Part shown: piece by piece, positions 1 through 9,082 of the stretch
Position numbering within the stretch: position 1 is the stretch's first letter
Layout of the letters: each line of letters starts with the position of its first letter
Source: Amoebophrya sp. AT5.2
Taxonomy: Eukaryota; Sar; Dinophyceae; Syndiniales; Amoebophryaceae
Reading direction: 5' to 3'
Length of the DNA stretch: 11,439 bases
Assembly: GCA_005223375.1 (NCBI GenBank)
Contig: RXOD01006061.1
Location: 1 to 11,439, forward strand
The notes under the pieces: generated by a model
Databases searched by the model: none
What the model was told of the DNA's origin: nothing
Seen by the model: only the letters and a program-made list of their open reading frames with translations
Translations under genes and position numbers: made by a program

Positions 1-2
1 CC

Positions 3-1070
3 GCCATATCGGCGGCCGATCTCATTCTGGCGGTGAAGGACCTCGTGAAGAGCTCTGACGAAGAAGTGCTCGAGAAGGCTCGACACTCGGCCTCCGTGCT
101 GGAAAGAGAGACCGACTACTGTGCCGAAGATCTGGCAGCAATGGCGGCGGCTCGAGAGCAGGAGAGCATGAATCAGCGAGACGCCGCGGAGAAGAAGCAG
201 GCAGAGGCGGACAAAGCGAAGGAGGAGGGCAGAGAAGACGAGTTCATGAAGACGCAGATCCAGTCGTTGCAGATGCAGCTCCGCATGCAATACATCGAAG
301 CGCTGCAGACGCTTAACGCCGAGACAAGAGACCTACAGAAGCGAATTGTGGCTGAAGTGGGTAGCACTGTTCAAGAAGTAGCAAATACCAGTGAGCTACA
401 CATTCCTCTTATTCCTACGCCATCTGATGCTTCTGAAGAGAAGAAGAAGAAACCCCCAGCTAAGCCGGTCACTCTGAAGGATTCGCTGTTCTCGCTACTG
501 GCCGAGTTCGTGGACTCGTCCTGTACATCTCTCCGCAACGACCTGCGAGATTTGCAACAGAAGCAACTCACTGATGGAGCTGTGGCAGGTCCAGCCCGTG
601 GGAGTTTGCTTGCGGTGGAAGATACCATCGAGAGCCATTTGGGATGGATGTGTTCTCTCGGAGGAAGCGAGATATCGAATACTGAGGCAGCCAAATGCGA
701 AGATACGGAGGGACGAGGTGATACTGAAACGGGCACAGATGGGTTGCAGGATGGTGAAGCAGATAAGCCAGCCAATGAAGCTTTACCTCCCCCACCAACA
801 ATTGTTCAGCGGTCTGTCAAGCTCGCGCTTCAACCCGACTACCGCTCGAAGATTCTCTGGCTGGCTGTCATGGTGGACCCTCATGCCGTGCAAGGGATGG
901 TTCAGAATGAGCTTGCCCACCGTTTGCAGCGTGACTGTATTACTGCGATGAATGAGAAGCAAGATGATTTCTTGATCGAGCATGTGGCCGCCACTTTCTG
1001 TGAGCAGATATTGCGGGGAGTGGAATATGCAGCTACCGAGTTGCCTACTACAACACAACATGCCACTTGA
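3..1070 (+). CDS. 3' part of an unrecognised coiled-coil protein (5' end outside the window)
   Basis: The reading frame is open from the left edge (first full codon at 3) to TGA at 1068-1070, giving 355 residues of a longer protein. The GTG at 33 has no support as a start in a eukaryotic gene, so I treat this as the last exon or exons. Roughly residues 30-125 are rich in Glu, Lys, Gln and Ala with few helix breakers and look like a long helix or coiled coil. A Pro/Lys linker follows (about 130-155), then a helical stretch with the pattern SLFSLLAEFVDSS, an acidic low-complexity segment (about 230-260), and a hydrophobic C-terminal helical region (about 275-345) with DPHAVQGMVQNELAHRLQ. No signal peptide or membrane span is visible in this part. 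I do not recognise the family. Codon use and GC are normal for coding DNA here and the frame is long, so it is very probably real. It converges on the SNF2 gene across 490 bp. Confidence 0.75.
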   Translation, partial: AISAADLILAVKDLVKSSDEEVLEKARHSASVLERETDYCAEDLAAMAAAREQESMNQRDAAEKKQAEADKAKEEGREDEFMKTQIQSLQMQLRMQYIEALQTLNAETRDLQKRIVAEVGSTVQEVANTSELHIPLIPTPSDASEEKKKKPPAKPVTLKDSLFSLLAEFVDSSCTSLRNDLRDLQQKQLTDGAVAGPARGSLLAVEDTIESHLGWMCSLGGSEISNTEAAKCEDTEGRGDTETGTDGLQDGEADKPANEALPPPPTIVQRSVKLALQPDYRSKILWLAVMVDPHAVQGMVQNELAHRLQRDCITAMNEKQDDFLIEHVAATFCEQILRGVEYAATELPTTTQHAT

Positions 1071-1560
1071 ATGATTGTACGTACGAAATGCATGGAATTT
1101 TCACGATTACTGCACTTTTCATAGAATGCGTTAGACTTTAAATACTTAAAGAAGTAGGATTTTGCTCTCTTCTGGGCTAGCTGTCGATAATAACGGTCAC
1201 AATCTATTATATTTAGAGTACAACAGTGTCATAGCTAGCTATTGAGAGCGCACAGAAAATACAAGAATAGTTACCACAATATAATAGCGTAATTGCAGTG
1301 CTGATGTATATCTATAGATATGGAACATGGATGACCAATACTAATAATATAACACACGACGGAAAGAGTGATATAGCTACGTATCTATCGCTTATTCTTG
1401 TTTTTTTCTCGAAATTTATTATTTATTTAGACATCGTTAACTAAACTAGAAAATATTGTGACAAACTATTATGAAAGAGATATCACGTAATGTAAAAACA
1501 AAACTGTCTGATCGATACGTGAAGTTGCGTCGTAAAGAATTTACTGTGCACAGCATTCAA
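1071..1560. other. tail-to-tail intergenic region (two 3' UTRs)
   Basis: This AT-rich stretch lies between the stop of the upstream + gene and the stop of the - strand SNF2 gene. I see no open reading frame of note. It holds polyadenylation signals for the - strand gene. I found no canonical AATAAA or ATTAAA for the + gene, whose signal may be a variant hexamer. The heptamer GCTAGCT occurs twice around 1180 and 1235. Confidence 0.7.
1415..1427 (-). terminator. tandem AATAAA polyadenylation signals of the SNF2-RING gene
   Basis: TTTATT occurs on the + strand at 1415-1420 and 1422-1427, so the - strand reads AATAAA twice, about 135-150 nt beyond the SNF2 stop codon. Spacing and orientation fit a 3' end. 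The cleavage site itself cannot be read from sequence. Confidence 0.6.
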
Positions 1561-4500
1561 CTAAATAGCTCCCAGAAGCATTCGCCACTCCTTTAACTTT
1601 CGCTCCGCTCTCTGCACACTGCTTCCCCGAAAGTCACTTCCTTGTTGATCTCTCTCCTCGTCCAAAGCGCCGCTCACACTCGCACCTGCCTGCCATAGTG
1701 TGCACGAGCTGGCACCATCTGTCCCACTACCCCCAGAAGACGAAGACGACAAAGCGGACCCCCCGTCTAATTCATTCACTTGCTTCCTCCAAGACAACAG
1801 TCGCTCTTCGATGGAGTTCTTCATATAAAGTCGATAGATGTCAACGGCTCTAGACTGCCCCAGTCGAAGCACACGATTGATGGCTTGGCCTTCTTCTCCG
1901 AGGGTGTCTGCGGGGTCATACAGAACCACGACATTGGCAACTGTGAGATTCAGGCCGACCCCAGCGATACTTCTTGTAGCTACACATACGGAGATGTTGG
2001 GGTCGTCAGTGAATGCCTGGATCCTCTCCGCTCGCTCCGACTGACTCATAGAGGTCGTGACGACGTGCACGAAGGACTTGAGGTCAGAGGGATCGTGAGA
2101 AATGCCTATCACCTTGGCGTCACAATAGACGCCGTCTTCTCCTCCTTCATGGGGGCCATCAACAGAGGAGGCGCCATGTTTTCTTCTGACTTCATCGGGT
2201 GCGATGAGGAAGGGGTCTTGTGCGTACACCTCTTCTCCCTTGCTGTAGGTCATTTTCACTGGGTCGGGGTCGTCGGCATCTGCGAATTGACCCATCCATT
2301 GCTTCCTGAGCAATAAAGCCGGCACGTCTTTTCGAGTGAATGGGTTTCCGCCTTGAGGGTAGTATTCCACTGTATATGACGAAAAGTCTAGAGTGCTACA
2401 TATGCTATCCACAATCTTATTCGTGCTCGCCAGAACCAGGATTTTCGTGGTGACGTCCTTATGAATTCTTCCGCGAATCATTTGTCCTAACCAGTGCATT
2501 TTGGTGCTGATTAATTGATCCAATACGGCGTCAAAGTGGGATACGAACTCGGCGGGAAGAGATGGGTATGACGCACGTTGTATTCCTCCGAGAGATGGAT
2601 ACTTGCAAAGCTCATCGCGAGTGACTTCACACTTGGTAGGCGGAAGCAGCAGATTGGGTTTGCAGCAGACCTCATAGTCGCGGTCTATTTCATCTCTGTC
2701 GAAATTGTAACCGTCACCTGGTGTAGATAGCCCACTACCACTGGGTCGTGGCGCATGCTTTGATGACTTTCTGTTCCTCACCAACACTATTTCGTCATCG
2801 CTGTCGTCTTCATCATCTTCGTCGCTACTGATGAGAGAAATAACGTTATCTTCCCGGACACTCTTCTTGGAACAAGTGCTGCTCTTCATGATGGAAGAAG
2901 AGGACTCGGCCTTCGATGGTACCGAGGTAACTTCCACCAGCATGCCGCGATTGTACCCTCCAATACGGCATTCAGGACCTGATTATAAGGCACATTATAC
3001 TTATACGTACTGAAGTAATCTACGCTAGTATACGTACATGTAATCAATTCAGCTCTTGATCCTGCAGGCTGTCCGGTACCTTCAAGCATGGCAATAACGC
3101 ACTCACGACAGACACAGTGCAGACAAGGCATGAACACCGGTCGTGACGACATCTCGAGGTCGTCAATGCATATTGCGCACACAGGCCTCTCATTCCCGCT
3201 CTGTGGTGCACCTTCTTCACTCGCAGCGAGATCCAATATGAACTGCAGACCCTTCTTGTTATACGAAGCCCCACTCACGTCGCTCAGTTTGGACACGAAG
3301 TACGTTTTGGCTTCAGGAGCGGGAACCTTGCGGATCCCGCCCTCTCGATCGGCAGAGGTCACCAGCAGTGGGTTCTCGGTACTGTCATTTGCCCGCTCTT
3401 GATCTCTCCTTTGCAACTGAAACCAGATCGTCATATTATCAATGTAAGAATAAGTAACAGAAGCTATATGTCACCTGTCGATGGTGCATATCGATATCAA
3501 CCAGATCGAGTAAACCGGGACAGTTTGCGCTCTCTCGTAACTTGAATAACATTCCGTGCATGATTGCCGCCGACCTGTTGCCAAAGTTCCCCTCTCGCTG
3601 CATTGATTGCTCAACGCGCTGCAACTGGTCAAGAGTCCAGAGATTCATACCATGGTACAGATAGGCTTGACTGCTCTGTCGGGGAAATGAGAGACCCACC
3701 CAGTGCATCGTTACGGGCGGCATGGGCACCAAAGGGCGAGGGATAGACAAGTGTAGGGAATCGGAGTAGGTCTGGAAGCGAGAATGACGCATCATAACTG
3801 CCCGCAAAAGCGCATTCAGGGTGTCCAGCACAGCAGGGTCTTTCGAATTCCATTTGTCACTAACCTGTGCATAGAAACACATTACTCTACATTAGCAACA
3901 GTGGCACAAGCTAAGCATACCTCTTGCTGCCAGAACCAATTCGTCCAGCCATGCTTTTTTGCCCCATCTACTCCTTTTGACAGAGCAAACGGCCATAGTC
4001 GCAGCAGACACAAGACGCCCTGAATCTCATCGAAATTTTTGGTAAATGGAGTCCCTGACAGCATCCAAATATGCTCCGACGTGATGGAGAACATCGCCTG
4101 GGCGATCTGACTGGTGTCGTTCCTCACAAACTGAATCTCGTCCACAACCAGTCTCCACCAGTGCACTTTAAGGAGGACGCGGGAGCTTGCTGAGGCATTT
4201 CCCCTTTTTTGTAATTCTTGAATAGTGGGAAAGGTGGTCAATACTATGTCAGCAAAAACCAAATCTTCCAACTTGAGAAATGTTAACAAATAAGATGGAT
4301 TAGCAAGCTTGTCTTCACTGATCATAAGATTATATCGAAGTATTCACCTGCACTTCACTCCGTTTTTGTCCGAAGAACATCACTACTTTTAGCCCTGGTG
4401 CCTTAGTTTCCAACTCCCTGCCCCACTGTAGCAAAAGAGAGGCCGGCACAACCACCAAAGTAGCTCGACTTCGCAAGGGTTTTCCTTCAAACCAATACAA

Positions 4501-6479
4501 AGGGTCCAACTGCTTACGTTTTTCTGCTAGTCGCTTCTTATGTGCTACAGCTCTGCGGGACACTGCTCTGATCTCAGCTTTTTCGGCATTTTCGATAGCT
4601 CGTTTTGCAGCCCTCTCTGCTCGTGAGGTCTTAATATCAACACCATTCGTAGATGAAGCAGAAGCAGAAGAAGAGGACGATCTCACGACATTGCTGCTGC
4701 TGGAGCTCTCCGGAACGCCACCGTCAACTTCCTCCTCTCCCTTCTCTCCTCCCTCCGCTGTACCAGAATCAGATGAAGAAGAAGTAGGAAGGGCTCTTTT
4801 TCTCCCAATAGTTCTTTCAACTGTTGCTATCTCTGCTTCCTCGGCGTCTTCCTCTGTCTGCCAAGTTCCGCTCTCCAGTTCATTCCTGGCCACTTGAGCA
4901 CTATCGAAGCAAGCCTTAGACTTGTCCACGACTTCCTGTGGCGTCTTATTGGTGAGAATAAGAGATATCACTGCAAACGATCATGATTAGTGACGAAGAG
5001 GGCATGTAGAAAATAATACCTTCCACCGTTTTCCCTAATCCCATCTCTTCAGAAAGCAAAGAACCCGACACCACCTGCAGATACAACAGCATAGCCCTTG
5101 TTACCTCATGTAGAAAGAACAAAGCTGTAATATCACCTACCGGCAATGGATGCAGCGAAAGTTGGCCACAAAGAGGAAAGTAGTAAAACTGCAGCGGGGG
5201 ATGAAAGCTACAGCTTTGCGGGAAAGTGTGTTTCTCCCAGAAGTATCCATTCAGGCCCTCGACGCCTCCATCCTTGCGCTCTCGATTCTCCTGTCCAACC
5301 ATCCACTGCAGAGTCTCCTGTTGATAGTCGCGCAGGACTAAGCCTGGAGCGAGGCCAGGAGGCTGCAAGTCACCACTGCTGGTGGTGGTGGAGAGGGGAT
5401 ATCCTGTACTCTCTGCACTGCACAGCAAACTGTGTGTGCTGAAGTCTGGTCTGTCTTGGGGGGAACTTCGTGTGTACTTGCCAGTCATTTCGGGGAGGGA
5501 GCGCCGAGGAATCACAGATCCGGAGAAGCACTCGATAGCAGACATAAGGTTCTTGGTGGCCTCGCAAGACGACAGGCCGAAAATAGCTTGTCGGAGATAT
5601 ACTTGCATTCGAACAGTTATGCTTTGTGCAACAGTCACCTCTGCGGGCAGCTGGGCGTATGCAAAAACACATGGAGCGGCGAAATCATTCGTATCTTTGT
5701 TCTGCAAGTCGGCAATAGCGCAGAGCCCAAGCGGGGCTCTACTAGAAATCCCTCTCCCGAGTCTATCAGATCGCGAGTCGTCTTGTCGTGTGTCCCTATC
5801 TTGATGTGCTGATGTGGACAGATCTGGCGAAGAGTCGAACTGAATCCATCCATTTTCGAACCACGTGAGAAGGCGAGCGGCACCTACTGAGCCCAGAGAC
5901 TGCGGACCGTCATTTTGGAACAATTTTAACACTCGATCCACTTCACACCCCTATAGCCACATCATAGTAAGCAATTGTGACTAATTGATATCTTATTAAT
6001 ATCTCAAAGCATATACAAACCTCAGGTGAAAAACGCGCCGAGTTTTTATGAGATACGACCAGAGCCATTCGGCCGTCAGTACCGAGAAGCAAAGATTCGT
6101 ACGCTGGTGCTGTGCCAGTGAAAGAGAACTTCAAGTCAAAAAAACCCAACAACCTTGCGCGAGTATTTTTCAGAGGAACTTTACTGTGGTACTTGAATTC
6201 TGGCACTGGTGTGTCCCACATCCAATCCCCATGTCCTTCTTCCTCTTCCCGAGCATTAATATTAATGCGAGATATAGAGGTTTCTCGTGGAGAAATACTG
6301 ACATCTGCAAGGGCCACTGGAATCTTCGATTTCTCAAATGATTTCTTGTATCTCTCTCGGACCAACTCCTTGTTCTCAGAGGATAAAAATGTTGGTCCCG
6401 TATATGAAAAGCAGCTACCAACTTTGCACAAATCTATTCCGTCAAGTTCGTTGCAAAACCTGTTTTTTTGCGGTAGCAT
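1561..6479 (-). CDS. SNF2-family ATPase with internal RING finger (SHPRH/IRC20/RAD5-type putative E3 ligase)
   Basis: Eight exons, high to low coordinate: 6479-6021, 5950-5141, 5074-5020, 4970-4348, 4271-3921, 3864-3475, 3416-3038, 2978-1561; 1494 residues. All introns are GT-AG and 49-76 bp, and the phases join. Lobe 1 starts near residue 357 (LVLRDYQQETLQWMV). Walker A is EEMGLGKT (432-439), rebuilt across introns; motif Ia is LVVVPASLLLQW (about 613-624); motif II is DEIQ (693-696); motif III is SGTP (721-724). A C3HC4 RING spans 976-1026 (C976, C979, C994, H996, C999, C1002, C1023, C1026), with C1023 split by the last intron. Lobe 2 has KILVLAS (1201-1207), TRSIAGVGLNL (1357-1367) and QAINRVLRLGQ (1387-1397). 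VISLI plus an acidic run (1068-1085) follows the RING. A RING between SNF2 lobes is known from RAD5/HLTF, SHPRH, IRC20 and ULS1, which are nuclear DNA-repair or SUMO-linked ubiquitin ligases. The DEIQ box and lack of a visible HIRAN domain favour the SHPRH/IRC20 side. The first in-frame ATG is at 6479. Exact orthology is unsettled. Confidence 0.9.
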
Positions 6480-6793
6480 AGTGGTTGTTGTCGGCACGGG
6501 GAGCGTCAACAAACTATTCGATTTTGCTGAGTTTGAATTCGGATTGGGTTATTCTCAGTACAAATCTGACGAGAGAAGAGGATGAAGAAAGGAACTCTCT
6601 CGAGAAGTCTCAGAGAGTGTATACGGGATTATACGGTGTACTGCTTTTTCCAACACACAACCCCCCCCCACCACCACACCACCACACAACAAAAGTTGAA
6701 GTAAGAAGGGTAAGGGTATACTGGTACTGCTGTTCCACCACCTCTCTCTAGGAATTCACAGGAATATCTATACATTTTTACTACTAAGAAATA
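6480..6793. promoter_or_regulatory. divergent intergenic region upstream of the SNF2 gene
   Basis: This 314 bp interval lies between the SNF2 start (- strand, 6479) and the small + ORF at 6794. It should contain the SNF2 5' UTR and promoter. No clear TATA box or other core element could be assigned. It contains the C/CA-rich simple repeat at 6661-6690. Confidence 0.45.
6661..6690. repeat. poly-C / CCA / CA simple-sequence repeat
   Basis: A run of nine C residues is followed by CCA and CACA units through about 6690. It is a strand-biased, pyrimidine/purine-asymmetric microsatellite upstream of the SNF2 start. It is likely length-variable, and no function is visible. Confidence 0.85.
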
Positions 6794-6976
6794 ATGATTT
6801 ATATTTCAAAATCAACGATTCTGAAAGGAATAGCTTATGGCTTAGGTGCGGCGTCAGCCTTCATCGTTCGTCCTGCTGCTATGATTATATATATAGGGGC
6901 AAGCACGTGGACTTTCGATGCTGCGATGCACTTGCATGAAGAGGTATCGGGTGCGGTCAAAAAGCTAAAAAAGTAA
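6794..6976 (+). CDS. possible 60-residue hydrophobic micropeptide
   Basis: ATG at 6794 to TAA at 6974-6976 encodes 60 residues. The product has two hydrophobic, Gly/Ala-rich stretches (about residues 9-24 and 28-37), separated by RP. A short acidic helix follows (HLHEEVSGA) and the C terminus is basic (KKLKK). The composition resembles small membrane or mitochondrial proteins, but I recognise no family. Its GC is higher than the flanking AT-rich DNA, and an ATTAAA at 7139-7144 could serve as its polyadenylation signal. It could instead be a chance ORF, since 60 codons is short and no conservation can be tested here. No intron is evident. Confidence 0.35.
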   Translation: MIYISKSTILKGIAYGLGAASAFIVRPAAMIIYIGASTWTFDAAMHLHEEVSGAVKKLKK

Positions 6977-7138
6977 TTAATGGTGCTTGTGAGTGATGGA
7001 TAAAAACAACTTGTCGGGCTGTAATTTCCATTCTATCAATACATGAAATAATTGAGCCTTTTTTTATTCTTCGCTCCTTTTGCTTTTGCTTCGTGATTCG
7101 TTCGCATTAACTTTTTTCAGAAATAATATATAATTATG

Positions 7139-7144
7139 ATTAAA
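7139..7144 (+). terminator. possible ATTAAA polyadenylation signal
   Basis: ATTAAA lies about 165 nt after the stop of the small ORF. It is the commonest variant of the polyadenylation hexamer. The region is AT-rich, so chance occurrence is quite likely. Confidence 0.3.
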
Positions 7145-7178
7145 GTGTCTACAGTCTACAGTGCCTGATACTTATATG

Positions 7179-7202
7179 GGATGGATGATGGATGGATGGA
7201 TG
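7179..7202. repeat. GGAT tetranucleotide tandem repeat
   Basis: About six imperfect GGAT/GATG units occur in intergenic DNA, with one unit shortened. This is an ordinary microsatellite. Confidence 0.8.
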
Positions 7203-7360
7203 CTTAGTTCTCTATCCTCAGGTATACTTGTCATTATGAGAATAGACTTGTTGGATAGGTATTAGATAGTACAGTTATATTTGCTTACGGTCACGCACAG
7301 TTATGTGCTAGCTACGTCGCTAATAATAACCAATATAAATTCTTATGCGGAAATTTGCAG

Positions 7361-7366
7361 TTTATT
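7361..7366 (-). terminator. AATAAA polyadenylation signal of the lectin gene
   Basis: TTTATT on the + strand reads AATAAA on the - strand, about 170 nt past the lectin stop codon at 7538-7540. Spacing and orientation fit. Confidence 0.55.
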
Positions 7367-7537
7367 ACCATCATTTCTGTCCATCATGTAAAAAATGATT
7401 ACGACTACTAAGTGATGACTAGTGGTACGCAGAATAGCCAATCGTGTCGCCATTGAACGAAACAAACTTTACCGAAAAAAAGATATCTGTTCGTTCTCTC
7501 ACAGCCATTGGTTAGTTCCTATGAGCCATGAAGAGCT

Positions 7538-9082
7538 CTACAAGATATGCTTCTTGAGCAACTGCTTGTAGAAAATAAACATGCCAACAGCTGCTGCCAC
7601 GAGAAGTGCGACTATGATTAGGAAAGGAATCTTCCAGCTGCCAGTGTCTTGGCCTGCAGTGGACTCGAGAGTCTTGATTTTATTGCCAAGTTGGTTCTCC
7701 ATTCCCTTAACTTTTCTATTCATGTTGCCGTTCAACTGCAACTCCAGTCTGTTGAGACGCTCCTGAAGTGTACCGTCGACTTCCTTCTTGATGACCTGCA
7801 GACACATAGTTATTCAAAAGCCATTTCATCTTTCCTGCCTTCACGAACCGACTCCAGATCTTCGATGCGTCCCTCGGACTTGTCTTCACGCTTTTCCAGC
7901 TTGCTGATCATGTTGGCGATATGGTCCTGCACCGATGCTAGTGCATGCTCAACATGGTGGTCTAGCTTTTGGTATTGTCCAACCATATCATTCAGCTGCT
8001 CCTCGATGCTAGTAAAATACAAATACACACGTAAGGTAAGGGCAGCAGGGATCAAAGTGAGGAGTCCACTCACCGCTCGATTCTCTTGTCGTAGTCCAGA
8101 TGGTCTCCAAAGGCGAAGTTTCTCTTTTCTGCGCGCTCCTCTTCGTCGCTCTCCATCACATCGAAGTCGCTGAACGACAAGAGGGAAATGACATCGTGAT
8201 TGTCTGCGAGCTGTCCAGTGGATGCAGTGACGCCCACGTAAGCTGTCTTCAACCAGTCTTTGGGCAGGCCAGGGTTCTGGACTTGGACGCAGTCAGTCCA
8301 CTCGCCACTATTTCTTGGGTCAATCACTACCGTGATTCTGCACATGTCCCGTGATATTTTAAATTCGTGTTTTAAGTATGACTTACATGTCATTGGAGAT
8401 AAGAACTTTCGCACGGGAAGCATCTGTCACGGAGAAATCTGCACGCTCGGCGTGGTATCTGAAGTTCGCATTGCAACCGTGGATATCTTCCGTCATCATG
8501 TCCCACGTCTTCTCACCATCGTTGATGAGAAGGGTAACGTCACGATGGGCGTGAATATTTTCGGTGTTTCTGAAAGTGTCGAAAATGACACCAATGCCAA
8601 CGAAGTTCTCCTGGGAGCCGTGCAAATCGCCGGGGTTGTAAAAAGACTGTTGGGTGATCCAAAGAGCAACTCCATCACCAAAGAAATTCTTTCCCTGGCC
8701 TGAGATTCTAAATTTGAAAACGCAAAAAAATGACGGGACGCCTAAGGCTTTGCGGGACCAAAGTGCGCCTTTCTTGCTCTAAGTTATATATATAATATGT
8801 AAACGTTTGCGTCGTGGTCATATGCATATATAATGACATCTACCTGGCGATCAGGGGTTAACCTCGCAAAATTAGAATTTACAACTGCGTGGCCTGATGT
8901 TCTCCAGAATTTTCCGACCATGCTAATGATAATTAGTGTGTGCCGTTATTTTAATCTATTGGAGCTTACCGTTGCCCAGAATTATCGATTTCATTGAAGG
9001 GAGGTTCGAAGCTATGGTGCTCAATTTTTTCAGCCGCCACTGAGGCAAGTCCCAAGAGCAATACAATCACAGATGCTAACAT
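7538..9082 (-). CDS. L-type lectin cargo receptor (ERGIC-53/VIP36/Emp47 family)
   Basis: Six exons: 9082-8970, 8922-8844, 8778-8387, 8337-8074, 8008-7849, 7795-7538; 421 residues. Introns are GT-AG, 47-65 bp, and all phases match. The start at 9082 gives a clean signal peptide (MLASVIVLLLGLASVAA). Another in-frame ATG at 9214 would place 44 polar residues before it and is less likely. The lectin domain spans about 20-260: RMVGKFWRTSG, RLTPDRQSKKGALW, FKFRISGQGK, GDGVALW, the calcium-site pattern DTFRN, a Cys pair (GCNANFR and EWTDC), and TGQLADNHDVISL. Then come a helical stalk with coiled-coil character and no Cys (about 283-385), a membrane span IPFLIIVALLVAAAVGM... at 392-412, and a cytosolic tail ending KKHIL. 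Family members bind high-mannose glycoproteins in the ER and carry them to the Golgi by COPII, returning by COPI. Length lies between VIP36 (about 356) and ERGIC-53 (about 510), and the long stalk is ERGIC-53/Emp47-like. The conserved mannose-site His of the YDH motif appears to be Met (WDM). The gene is head-to-head with snurportin. Confidence 0.92.

Larger units (their letters stand above)
6977..7537. other. intergenic region between the small ORF and the lectin gene 3' end
   Basis: This AT-rich stretch has no convincing ORF. It contains a possible ATTAAA signal (+) at 7139-7144, a GGAT/GATG tandem repeat at 7179-7202, and the AATAAA signal of the - strand lectin gene at 7361-7366. Nothing else is recognisable. 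Confidence 0.65.

Noticed and set aside
391..438. possible 48-nt in-frame GT-AG intron (GTGAGC ... GAAG) in the first gene
   Set aside because: The acceptor has no pyrimidine tract immediately before AG and the segment reads as normal coding sequence. Without transcript data I keep it as exon.
574..951. 125-codon + strand ORF inside the first gene
   Set aside because: It overlaps the long coding frame of the first gene in another frame and has no recognisable product; it is a shadow ORF.
1780..2316. 178-codon + strand ORF
   Set aside because: It is antisense to the helicase lobe 2 exon, whose motifs V and VI are unmistakable on the - strand.
5382..5812. overlapping + strand ORFs of 126-140 codons
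   Set aside because: They are antisense to SNF2 exon 2, which joins in frame to exons on both sides.
7810..7845. alternative donor GTGAAG for lectin intron 5
   Set aside because: It looks like a better donor than GTTCGT at 7848, but it would leave phase 1 before a phase-0 acceptor and break the frame into the membrane anchor exon.
7649..8173. 174-codon + strand ORF
   Set aside because: It lies antisense to three lectin exons and runs through their introns; no family signal.
8260..8703. 147-codon + strand ORF
   Set aside because: It is antisense to the lectin domain exons, whose conserved motifs fix the - strand frame.
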